DNA of 9,710 nucleotides, from contig NHBT01000020.1 of assembly GCA_002167805.1 (NCBI GenBank), positions 40,542 through 50,251 of the forward strand, read 5' to 3'. The position numbers were made by a program, and so were the translations under genes. Every line of letters starts with the position of its first letter. The stretch's first letter is position 1. Shown here piece after piece: positions 1 through 6,328 of the stretch. The stretch comes from Owenweeksia sp. TMED14 (lineage in GTDB: Bacteria > Bacteroidota > Bacteroidia > Flavobacteriales > Schleiferiaceae). The notes under the pieces were generated by a model. That model was not told the DNA's origin and made no database searches. It was given only the letters and a program-made list of their open reading frames with translations.

Positions 1-273
1 ACTTTCAGTGATGATACCGAAAACCAATTTATTATGAATTCGATAACTTCAAACAGAGATTCTGAAGCCGACTCCACTATGAATCTAAATACCATACTGA
101 AAAATATAGAGTCAATTGAAAAGTCATACCTGGATGCCTTTATGATGCACTTTGATGGATTTAAGTATGATGAAATTGCAACTCAAATGGATATCCCATT
201 GGGGACAGTTAAAAGCCGTATCTTTCTTGCTCGAAAAAAAATGGTTGAGCAGTTGAAAGAAATCGATTATTGA
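1..273 (+). CDS. ECF-type RNA polymerase sigma factor, C-terminal part (5' end outside window)
   Basis: The reading frame is open from base 1, so the gene begins upstream of the window; the ATG at 34 is probably internal. About 90 residues are visible. They contain a sigma-70 region 4 helix-turn-helix (around visible residues 56-81) with the typical run YDEIATQMDIPLGTVKSRI followed by a basic helix, ending in a short tail. Region 4 binds the -35 element, and the family directs RNA polymerase to a specific regulon. Region 2 is not visible, so the ECF subgroup cannot be fixed. Only 19 bases separate its stop from the phytoene desaturase start, so it is probably co-transcribed with the carotenoid/photolyase genes and may control them. 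Regulation of the cluster by this factor is inference from position. Bacteroidota carotenoid clusters preceded by such a sigma factor are familiar to me. Confidence 0.9.
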   Translation, partial: TFSDDTENQFIMNSITSNRDSEADSTMNLNTILKNIESIEKSYLDAFMMHFDGFKYDEIATQMDIPLGTVKSRIFLARKKMVEQLKEIDY

Positions 274-292
274 TACTATACATTAGGCATTT

Positions 293-1759
293 ATGAAAGT
301 AATCGTTATTGGAGCGGGCTTTTCTGGCCTGAGCACTGCAACATACTTGGCTCAAGCTGGTTATGATGTCGAAATCATAGAAAAACACACTCAGCCAGGC
401 GGTAGAGGACGTCAGCTCAAAAGGTCTGGTTTTACTTTTGATATGGGGCCTTCTTGGTATTGGATGCCCGATGTTTTTGAGAAGTATTTTGCCGATTTTG
501 ATAAAAAACCAGAAGATTACTATAAGCTTTTACGCCTGGACCCTTCATACAGTGTATTCTTTGAGAATGATCTTCTCGAAATACCAGCAGATATGAATGG
601 TTTAGAAGCTCTTTTTGAAAAGCTTGAACCTGGGTCCTCTATTCGCTTAAAAAAGTTTCTGAATGATGCGGCTTACAAGTACAAGGTGGGTATTGAAAAG
701 TTTGTTCATAAACCTTCGCTTAGCGTTTTTGAATTTGCTGACTTAAGAATTCTTAAAGGACTTCTCAAGTTAGACTTGTTAAATAATATTCGATCAAGTG
801 TAAAAAAAGTTGTGTCAAACCCTCAACTTCAATCTTTGTTGGAATTTCCTGTACTATTTCTTGGCGCAACACCTAGTAATACGCCGGCACTATATTCTTT
901 AATGAATCATGCTGACATGTCATTAGGAACATGGTATCCTCAAGGTGGAATGTTTTCAGTTGTTCAGGGGTTTTACAAACTTGCATTAGAAAAAGGAGTT
1001 AAATTTCATTTTGATTCGGAGGTTACAGGATTTGAATATGATAACAACCAAGTCGTTGGGGTTCAGACATTGAAAAAAAATTTTGTTTGTGATGCTGTGG
1101 TTGCGTCAGCCGACTATGCCCATGTAGAACAAAATCTTTTAGACCCTAAATATCGAAGATATTCCCCAAAATATTGGGATAAACGAAAATTAGCTCCTTC
1201 CTGTTTCCTTTATTTCGTGGGACTTAGTAAGCCTATTCCAGGCGTCGAACATCATTCTCTTTTTTTTGATGCTTCATTTGATGATCATGCAGATGCCCTC
1301 TACAAAAATATTAGATGGCCAGAAAAGCCTCTTTTTTATATTTCAGCTTCCTCAAAAACGGATCCTAAATCCGCACCCGTTGGTCAAGAGAGTCTTGTCA
1401 TTTTAATACCGACTGCTCCGGGCATGGAAGATACTGACGAAATTTTGGATCATTATTTTGAATTGGTTTCAGATCGATTAAAAAAGCATACGGGTATGGA
1501 TATTCGCAAACATATAATCTTTAAAGAGCATTACGCATTCCGTGATTTTGTCAAAGATTACAATTCTTTTAAAGGAAATGCCTATGGTTTGGCCAATACA
1601 TTAGATCAAACTGCTATATTTAAGCCCAGTCTTAAGGGTAAATTAAAAAATTTCTATTACACAGGGCAACTTACGGTTCCGGGACCGGGAGTTCCGCCAT
1701 GTATTATAAGCGGTGAGGTTGTTGCCAATGAAATAAAGATTAATTTTCCCCTTAGATAA
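293..1759 (+). CDS. crtI: Phytoene desaturase (CrtI family carotenoid desaturase/isomerase)
   Basis: This FAD-dependent enzyme introduces double bonds into colourless phytoene, usually giving lycopene; the family is membrane-associated. The N-terminus is a Rossmann dinucleotide-binding fold (GAGFSGLSTATYLA, residues 7-20) with an acidic strand end near residue 30 and the GGRGR stretch at 36-40. A central motif typical of CrtI (YPQGGM followed by a long helix) lies at about 215-232, and the C-terminal FAD/substrate motif GPGVPPCIISG at 464-474. The 488-residue length is normal for the family. It sits between the sigma factor and crtB, with crtB starting 16 bases downstream, the classic crtI-crtB order. 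Related CrtI-family members (CrtN, CrtD, CrtO) act on other carotenoids, but the adjacent phytoene synthase favours phytoene as substrate. The number of desaturation steps cannot be read from sequence. Confidence 0.95.
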   Translation: MKVIVIGAGFSGLSTATYLAQAGYDVEIIEKHTQPGGRGRQLKRSGFTFDMGPSWYWMPDVFEKYFADFDKKPEDYYKLLRLDPSYSVFFENDLLEIPADMNGLEALFEKLEPGSSIRLKKFLNDAAYKYKVGIEKFVHKPSLSVFEFADLRILKGLLKLDLLNNIRSSVKKVVSNPQLQSLLEFPVLFLGATPSNTPALYSLMNHADMSLGTWYPQGGMFSVVQGFYKLALEKGVKFHFDSEVTGFEYDNNQVVGVQTLKKNFVCDAVVASADYAHVEQNLLDPKYRRYSPKYWDKRKLAPSCFLYFVGLSKPIPGVEHHSLFFDASFDDHADALYKNIRWPEKPLFYISASSKTDPKSAPVGQESLVILIPTAPGMEDTDEILDHYFELVSDRLKKHTGMDIRKHIIFKEHYAFRDFVKDYNSFKGNAYGLANTLDQTAIFKPSLKGKLKNFYYTGQLTVPGPGVPPCIISGEVVANEIKINFPLR

Positions 1760-1775
1760 TTTGATTTAGAACCAA

Positions 1776-2612
1776 ATGATAGAATTATATCATCAATCAT
1801 CTTCTAGGGTCTCAAAACTTATAACCAGAGCTTATAGCACATCTTTTTCCTTAGGTATTTTGGGTTTGAAAAAAAAATACCGAAGACCAATTTATAATAT
1901 CTATGGATTTGTTAGGGTCGCAGATGAAATTGTCGATTCTTTTCATGGCTTTGATAAAAGAACTCTTTTAAAAAGATTTTGGAAGGAAACAGAGCTGGCA
2001 TTAAAGGAGGGCGTAAGTGCAAATCCCGTATTACACAGTTTTCAAGAAACAGTCAATGAATACAAAATAGATTCTAACCTTATTGACACTTTTCTGACTT
2101 CTATGGAAATGGATTTAGATGATAGAACTTATGAGCAAGAGGATTACGAAAAATATATTTTGGGAAGCGCAGAAGTTGTCGGTTTGATGTGTTTAAAGGT
2201 ATTTGTTGATGGCGATGAGGCATATTACGAAAAACTTAAGCCTAATGCTATGAAATTGGGTTCTGCATTTCAAAAAATTAATTTTTTAAGAGATATTAGC
2301 GCAGATTACAATCTTCTTGGACGCACCTATTTCCCAAATATTGATTTCTCTGACTTTAATGATGATGCAAAAAGAGAAATAGAAAAAGACATTGCAATAG
2401 ACTTTCGAATGGGGTATCAAGGCATTCTTGACCTGCCAAAAGGAACGCGATTTGGTGTTTACATTGCTTATATGTATTATTTTTCATTATTTAAAAAAAT
2501 AATGGGAACGGCATCAGGCTCAATATTTAAAACGAGAATTAGAATAAAAAATAGTAAAAAATACATGTTGTTTGCAAGTAGTTTTATTAGGCACGTTTTT
2601 AACTTTCTATAG
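1776..2612 (+). CDS. crtB: Phytoene synthase (squalene/phytoene synthase family)
   Basis: The enzyme condenses two geranylgeranyl diphosphates head-to-head to phytoene, the first committed step of C40 carotenoid synthesis. Both aspartate-rich, Mg-binding motifs are present: DEIVD at residues 50-54, within the signature stretch GFVRVADEIVD, and DISAD at 173-177, preceded by QKINFLR. The trans-prenyltransferase helical fold is complete, and 278 residues is normal for the bacterial family. The basic C-terminus is hydrophobic and could lie against the membrane. The ATG at 1776 fits, placing the conserved RAYSTSF segment near residue 18. The stop is one base before the most likely idi start, so the two are probably translationally coupled. 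C30 synthases (CrtM) share the motifs, but pairing with a CrtI-type desaturase makes the C40 role more likely. Confidence 0.95.
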   Translation: MIELYHQSSSRVSKLITRAYSTSFSLGILGLKKKYRRPIYNIYGFVRVADEIVDSFHGFDKRTLLKRFWKETELALKEGVSANPVLHSFQETVNEYKIDSNLIDTFLTSMEMDLDDRTYEQEDYEKYILGSAEVVGLMCLKVFVDGDEAYYEKLKPNAMKLGSAFQKINFLRDISADYNLLGRTYFPNIDFSDFNDDAKREIEKDIAIDFRMGYQGILDLPKGTRFGVYIAYMYYFSLFKKIMGTASGSIFKTRIRIKNSKKYMLFASSFIRHVFNFL

Positions 2613-2613
2613 T

Positions 2614-3153
2614 ATGAAAGAGTTTGTCATTTTGGTAGATTCAATGGATACTGCAATAGGGACCATGGAGAAAATGGAAGCTCACAAAAAAGGTTCTCTT
2701 CACAGAGCCTTCTCAGTATTCCTATTTAATTCACGCGGAGAGACGTTAATGCAGAAAAGAGCATCAACTAAGTATCATAGTCCTTTATTGTGGACAAATT
2801 CTTGTTGTTCACATCCTAGATCAGGCGAAACTACAATTGAAGCGGCGAGACGTAGAATCGAAGAAGAGTTGGGGGCAAGTCTTTGTATTTCTGATCTTAA
2901 AGAAGAGTTTTCTTTCACGTACGAGGCGGAATTTGACAATGGTCTTAAAGAGCATGAATTTGACCATGTATTTAGCGCAAAAGCGAATAATTGTAATTTT
3001 AATTTAGATAAAAGTGAAGTGGATGATATAAAATGGATTTCTTTAGAAGAATTGTTTGATGAAGTAAATAAATTCCCGCAAAACTTTACGGAATGGTTTA
3101 AAATTATTTTAAAAAACTACCAAAATCATTTTAGTTATGAAAGCAACAGTTAG
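2614..3153 (+). CDS. idi: Isopentenyl-diphosphate delta-isomerase, type I (Nudix fold)
   Basis: The enzyme interconverts isopentenyl and dimethylallyl diphosphate and so balances the precursors for prenyl chain and carotenoid synthesis. I chose the ATG at 2614 (179 residues). An in-frame ATG at 2572 lies inside crtB and would add 14 residues unlike family N-termini, whereas MKEFVILVD is typical. Visible residues: metal-ligand candidates H24, H30 and H67; the presumed catalytic cysteine C65 in TNSCCSHP (C64 is an extra neighbouring cysteine); E113 and E115 in KEHEFDHVF, matching the acidic pair of E. coli Idi; and a Nudix-type helix around 70-87. Its place directly after crtB suggests it feeds carotenoid synthesis. 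Its last 17 bases overlap the next gene. All key residues are present, so activity is expected. Confidence 0.95.
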   Translation: MKEFVILVDSMDTAIGTMEKMEAHKKGSLHRAFSVFLFNSRGETLMQKRASTKYHSPLLWTNSCCSHPRSGETTIEAARRRIEEELGASLCISDLKEEFSFTYEAEFDNGLKEHEFDHVFSAKANNCNFNLDKSEVDDIKWISLEELFDEVNKFPQNFTEWFKIILKNYQNHFSYESNS

Positions 3154-3547
3154 TCGTCATGCTCATTTCAATGCTGCTCATCGTTTACATATTAGAGATT
3201 GGAGTGATAAAAAGAATCAAGAGTTTTTTGGTTTATGTAATAATAATAACTTTCACGGTCATAATTATGAACTCATCGTAAGTATCAAAGGAGAAATCGA
3301 CCCCATAACTGGATACGTATATGATATGAAAGAATTATCTAATATCATTAAAACAAAAGTGGAAAAGCGGTTAGATCATAAAAATTTAAACCTTGATGTT
3401 CCCGCATTTAAAAATTTGAATCCGAGTGCAGAAAATATTGCAATGGTTATTTATAATTGGCTAAAGCCCCACTTTAGTTCCGGTATAGATCTCAAAATTA
3501 GGCTATATGAAACACCTAGAAACTACGTTGATTTTGGTGATGATTAA
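3137..3547 (+). CDS. 6-pyruvoyl-tetrahydropterin synthase-type enzyme (PTPS/QueD family)
   Basis: This T-fold enzyme acts on 7,8-dihydroneopterin triphosphate. The zinc ligands H15 (in NAAHRL), H40 and H42 (HGH), the catalytic cysteine C34, the D80-H81 pair in LDHKNL and the pterin-anchoring E125 in YETP are all visible. Cysteine and HGH are separated by five residues (C-x5-HGH), the spacing I know from PTPS-II enzymes that make 6-pyruvoyl-tetrahydropterin. QueD has C-x3-HGH and the folate-type PTPS-III has E-x3-HGH. Automatic annotation would probably read 6-carboxytetrahydropterin synthase, so I leave the symbol blank. At 136 residues it is full length. It overlaps idi by 17 bases and lies 33 bases before the photolyase, which suggests a reduced pterin is needed under the same light-stress conditions. 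The pterin's use is unknown. No GTP cyclohydrolase or sepiapterin reductase gene is in the window. Confidence 0.9.
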   Translation: MKATVSRHAHFNAAHRLHIRDWSDKKNQEFFGLCNNNNFHGHNYELIVSIKGEIDPITGYVYDMKELSNIIKTKVEKRLDHKNLNLDVPAFKNLNPSAENIAMVIYNWLKPHFSSGIDLKIRLYETPRNYVDFGDD

Positions 3548-3566
3548 ATTTACCTTATCAATTTTT

Positions 3567-3573
3567 AAAGGGA
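3567..3573 (+). promoter_or_regulatory. Possible ribosome binding site of the photolyase gene
   Basis: A purine-rich AAAGGGA lies about seven bases before the ATG at 3581, in the only non-overlapping gap of the downstream half of the cluster. It resembles a Shine-Dalgarno sequence, which is uncommon for the other genes here and supports the 3581 start. No clear Bacteroidota promoter (TTTG ... TAnnTTTG) is seen in the same 33-base gap, so I favour read-through from upstream. Confidence 0.35.
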
Positions 3574-3580
3574 TTATATA

Positions 3581-4888
3581 ATGGTATTACATTGGTTTCG
3601 GAGAGATTTAAGGCTTCATGATAATAAAGCTTTAGAGTTAGCTAAAACTTCTGGAGAAAAAGTTCAATGTATATTCATTTTTGACCCTTTTATTTTAAAT
3701 AAATTAGAAGACAAATCCGACCCTAGGGTAACATTTATTCATAATGAGTTAATTCGTTTAGATTTAGAGCTTAGAAATTTTGGATCTTCTCTTTGGGTTC
3801 TACACGGAGACCCTTATTCTGTGAATAAGTCCTTATTAGATGAAAATCCAGAGATTCGATCCATTTACTGTAATAATGATTATGAACCATATTCAATAGC
3901 AAGAGATGAAAAAATATCTGAGCTATATAAGAGTTATGGAAAAGATTACTTTTCGGTAAAAGACCATGTGATTTTTGAAAAGAATGAGATATCAAAAGAA
4001 GATGGTAGTCCTTATATGGTCTTTACTCCTTACGCTCGAAGGTGGTTAGAAAAATTAAAAGCTAATTTGGTAACCATAAATGATTCAACGTTGGGAGATG
4101 ACTCATGTTGGAATAAAGAATCTTCAGATAAGCCGCTTTTGACATTGAATTTTATGGGTTTTTCAAAATCAGAAATTACCTTTCCTGAGAGAATTCTGAA
4201 TGAAAAAACTATTATCAATTATGATAAATCAAGAAATTTTCCTTCTTGGCATCAGGGGACTTCACGCCTTGGAGTTCATTTGCGGTTTGGAACAATATCG
4301 ATAAGATCTTTAGTCAAGTCAGCAATGGAAAAAAATGATATTTTTCTGACAGAGTTGATATGGAGAGATTTTTATCATATGGTTCTTTTTCACAATCCAC
4401 AATCTCGCAATAAAGCTATTAAGCCTCAATATGATAAAATTTGCTGGATCTTTGATGAGTCAATGTTTGAAGCCTGGTGTGCTGGCGAAACAGGATATCC
4501 ATTGGTAGATGCTGGAATGAGGGAATTAAATGCTACAGGCTACATGCATAATAGAGTAAGGATGGTTGTTGCCAGCTTTTTAACGAAACATTTGCTGCAC
4601 GATTGGAGGCTGGGTGAGGCATATTTTGCAAAAAAACTCCTTGATTTTGATCTTGCCAGCAATGTTGGAGGTTGGCAGTGGGCTAGTGGGAGCGGGTGCG
4701 ATGCGGCTCCATATTTTAGAATCTTTAATCCTTTAAGTCAGCTTGAAAAATTTGATAAGCAAAACCTTTACGTCAAAAAATGGATTCCCGAACTTAATTC
4801 AGGAAAATATGCTAAGCCAATAATCGATCACAAATTTGCCAGAGAAAGGGCGTTAAGGATATATAAAGAAGGGTTGTCTAGTACTTAA
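3581..4888 (+). CDS. phrB: Deoxyribodipyrimidine photolyase, class I (CPD photolyase; cryptochrome/photolyase family)
   Basis: The enzyme repairs UV-induced cyclobutane pyrimidine dimers using blue/near-UV light. The N-terminal antenna-binding alpha/beta domain begins with HWFRRDLRLHDN (residues 4-15). The C-terminal helical FAD domain contains ELIWRDFY (258-265), TGYPLVDAGMREL (304-316), HNRVRM (323-328) and GGWQWASGSG (363-372). Counting against E. coli PhrB, the Trp electron-transfer chain is complete: W365, W342 and W289 match W382, W359 and W306. E258 and W261 match E274 and W277, and N361 matches the FAD-facing N378. The next residue is V362, where E. coli has Asn. The 435-residue length is normal for class I. 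Intact repair residues favour a photolyase over a signalling cryptochrome, though a cryptochrome-like or (6-4) role cannot be excluded from sequence alone. The stop overlaps the convergent neighbour by four bases. Confidence 0.93.
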   Translation: MVLHWFRRDLRLHDNKALELAKTSGEKVQCIFIFDPFILNKLEDKSDPRVTFIHNELIRLDLELRNFGSSLWVLHGDPYSVNKSLLDENPEIRSIYCNNDYEPYSIARDEKISELYKSYGKDYFSVKDHVIFEKNEISKEDGSPYMVFTPYARRWLEKLKANLVTINDSTLGDDSCWNKESSDKPLLTLNFMGFSKSEITFPERILNEKTIINYDKSRNFPSWHQGTSRLGVHLRFGTISIRSLVKSAMEKNDIFLTELIWRDFYHMVLFHNPQSRNKAIKPQYDKICWIFDESMFEAWCAGETGYPLVDAGMRELNATGYMHNRVRMVVASFLTKHLLHDWRLGEAYFAKKLLDFDLASNVGGWQWASGSGCDAAPYFRIFNPLSQLEKFDKQNLYVKKWIPELNSGKYAKPIIDHKFARERALRIYKEGLSST

Positions 4889-6300
4889 TTTTTTTCGGCA
4901 GGGTATCCGAATAATCCTTTGTTTTTGATTATTGTATCCACGTAAGTAGGTAGTGCTTTTTCCCAATCATCTTCTCCATTTTTTATTTTTTCCAAAATTT
5001 TACGGCTCCAAATACCTAGAATTTCTGGGTCATAGTCCTCAATATCTCTCATTCTTCGGTTATAGAATAAATAATCAAAAACAGGTCTAAATCTTGGGTG
5101 CATGACAACGTCTTTTATGCTGGCTGGCTTAGAAGTTTCATTTTTTCGAAATGGATAAGCATAGATTACCAAATCTTTTGAAAATATTTTACCGAATGCC
5201 TCTAGTATTCCACCATTTAAATCTCTGTAATATTTTTCTTCAAAGATCTCTTGTAAACTTGGAATCCCCATAATTAAACCCAGTCGTTTTTTGGTGAACC
5301 CAGAGAAGTAATCAACTAATTTGTAATATTCTTGATAATTTGAGATTAGAACAGTTTGTCCAATACTGCATAAAATTTCTGCTCTATCCAAGAAGTCTTG
5401 TTCATCAATACTACCGTCTGCTAAAAGATTATTTAGAGTGATTTCAAAAAGAACAACTAATTTATCTTTATCTACTCTTTTGGATTGAATAAATTGGCGG
5501 TAACCTTTTTTGATCATATCCATATTGACTTTAGTAACTGGTCTAAAGCTACCTCTCATGGCCAATACATTCTTTTTGTATAAAACTTCTGCTGGTAGAA
5601 GGTTTTGCCCTTCTGGTCCGAAAATAACAGCATCAGTAAATCCGTTTTTGATCAATTGTAATGACATCAAACGATTATCAACATCAATAAAATCAGGTCC
5701 TGAAAAATTTATCAAGTCAAGTTCAATAGCAGTTCGGTCAATCCCATCGTATAAGCTGTGAAGAAGCTCTTTTGGTTCTTTGTAAAGAAAATTAGCACCA
5801 TAAATGAGATTAACTCCAATGTTGCCTATCGTTTCTTGTTGGTGCTTGGGGTCATTTTCATGGAGTCTTACATGCAAAATAACTTCATTAGGAGATTTAT
5901 CAGCAGAGGTTTGATATCTAATGCCCAACCAGCCATGTCCTTTAAATGTCTTGGTAAAATTTATTGTAGCTACGGTGTTTGCAAATGCGAAATATTTTTT
6001 ATTTGGGTATTTTTCTCTATGAAGTCGGTCCTCTAGTAATGAATATTCATGATGAATCATTTTTCTTAATCGACTTTCAGTGACATACCTGCCATCATCT
6101 TCAAGTCCATATATGGCATCGGAAAAGTCTTTGTCATAGGCGCTCATTGCTTTCGCTATTGTTCCCGAGGCCCCACCTGCACGAAAAAACTGGCGTACTG
6201 TTTCTTGACCTGCACCAACTTCTGCAAAAGATCCATATATATTACTATCCAGATTAACTCGAAGTGATTTCTGTGCAGCAGATAATACCATATCTTCCAT
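4885..6300 (-). CDS. Conserved protein of unknown function, 471 residues
   Basis: I recognise this as a member of a conserved family, found in Bacteroidota and, as far as I recall, cyanobacteria, but know of no established function. The N-terminal third is strikingly Gly/Ala-rich: FAEVGAGQETVRQFFRAGG (25-43) and SGTIAKAMSAYD (45-56), then SDAIYG (60-65). The middle has GHGWLGIRYQ (121-130), a conserved LHVRLHEND (142-150), GVNLIYGANF (162-171), VDNRLMSLQLIKNG (207-220) and RGSFRPVTKVNMDM (249-262). No signal peptide or transmembrane segment is visible, so a cytoplasmic protein is likely. I recall database homologues sometimes labelled TonB-dependent receptor. Nothing here (no plug, barrel or leader) supports that. 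Met4 at 6291 is an alternative start. It overlaps the photolyase tail-to-tail by four bases and starts 28 bases from a divergent hydrolase gene. Confidence 0.85.
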   Translation of the reverse strand: MEDMVLSAAQKSLRVNLDSNIYGSFAEVGAGQETVRQFFRAGGASGTIAKAMSAYDKDFSDAIYGLEDDGRYVTESRLRKMIHHEYSLLEDRLHREKYPNKKYFAFANTVATINFTKTFKGHGWLGIRYQTSADKSPNEVILHVRLHENDPKHQQETIGNIGVNLIYGANFLYKEPKELLHSLYDGIDRTAIELDLINFSGPDFIDVDNRLMSLQLIKNGFTDAVIFGPEGQNLLPAEVLYKKNVLAMRGSFRPVTKVNMDMIKKGYRQFIQSKRVDKDKLVVLFEITLNNLLADGSIDEQDFLDRAEILCSIGQTVLISNYQEYYKLVDYFSGFTKKRLGLIMGIPSLQEIFEEKYYRDLNGGILEAFGKIFSKDLVIYAYPFRKNETSKPASIKDVVMHPRFRPVFDYLFYNRRMRDIEDYDPEILGIWSRKILEKIKNGEDDWEKALPTYVDTIIKNKGLFGYPAEKN

Positions 6301-6328
6301 ACTTGTAAAGGTAGTTTAAATTCGTATT

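Noticed and set aside
34..273. Stand-alone 79-residue helix-turn-helix protein starting at ATG 34
   Set aside because: The frame is open to base 1 and the content is sigma region 4, so this is the truncated end of a larger sigma factor.
3548..3580. Independent promoter for the photolyase gene
   Set aside because: The 33-base gap has no TTTG/TAnnTTTG pair; only a ribosome binding site-like stretch is visible.
4894..4911. Inverted repeat TTCGG-(8)-CCGAA just after the photolyase stop
   Set aside because: Only a 5-bp stem inside the coding end of the convergent gene; the T-run precedes it on the + strand and reads as A-run on the other strand, so it is not terminator-like in either direction.
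5510..6036. Two + strand open frames (83 and 92 residues) opposite the 471-residue gene
   Set aside because: They are antisense shadows of a well-conserved gene, with no recognisable motifs and no ribosome binding sites.
4885..6300. TonB-dependent receptor annotation
   Set aside because: No signal peptide, plug domain or beta-barrel features; the protein is about half the length of such receptors and looks cytoplasmic.
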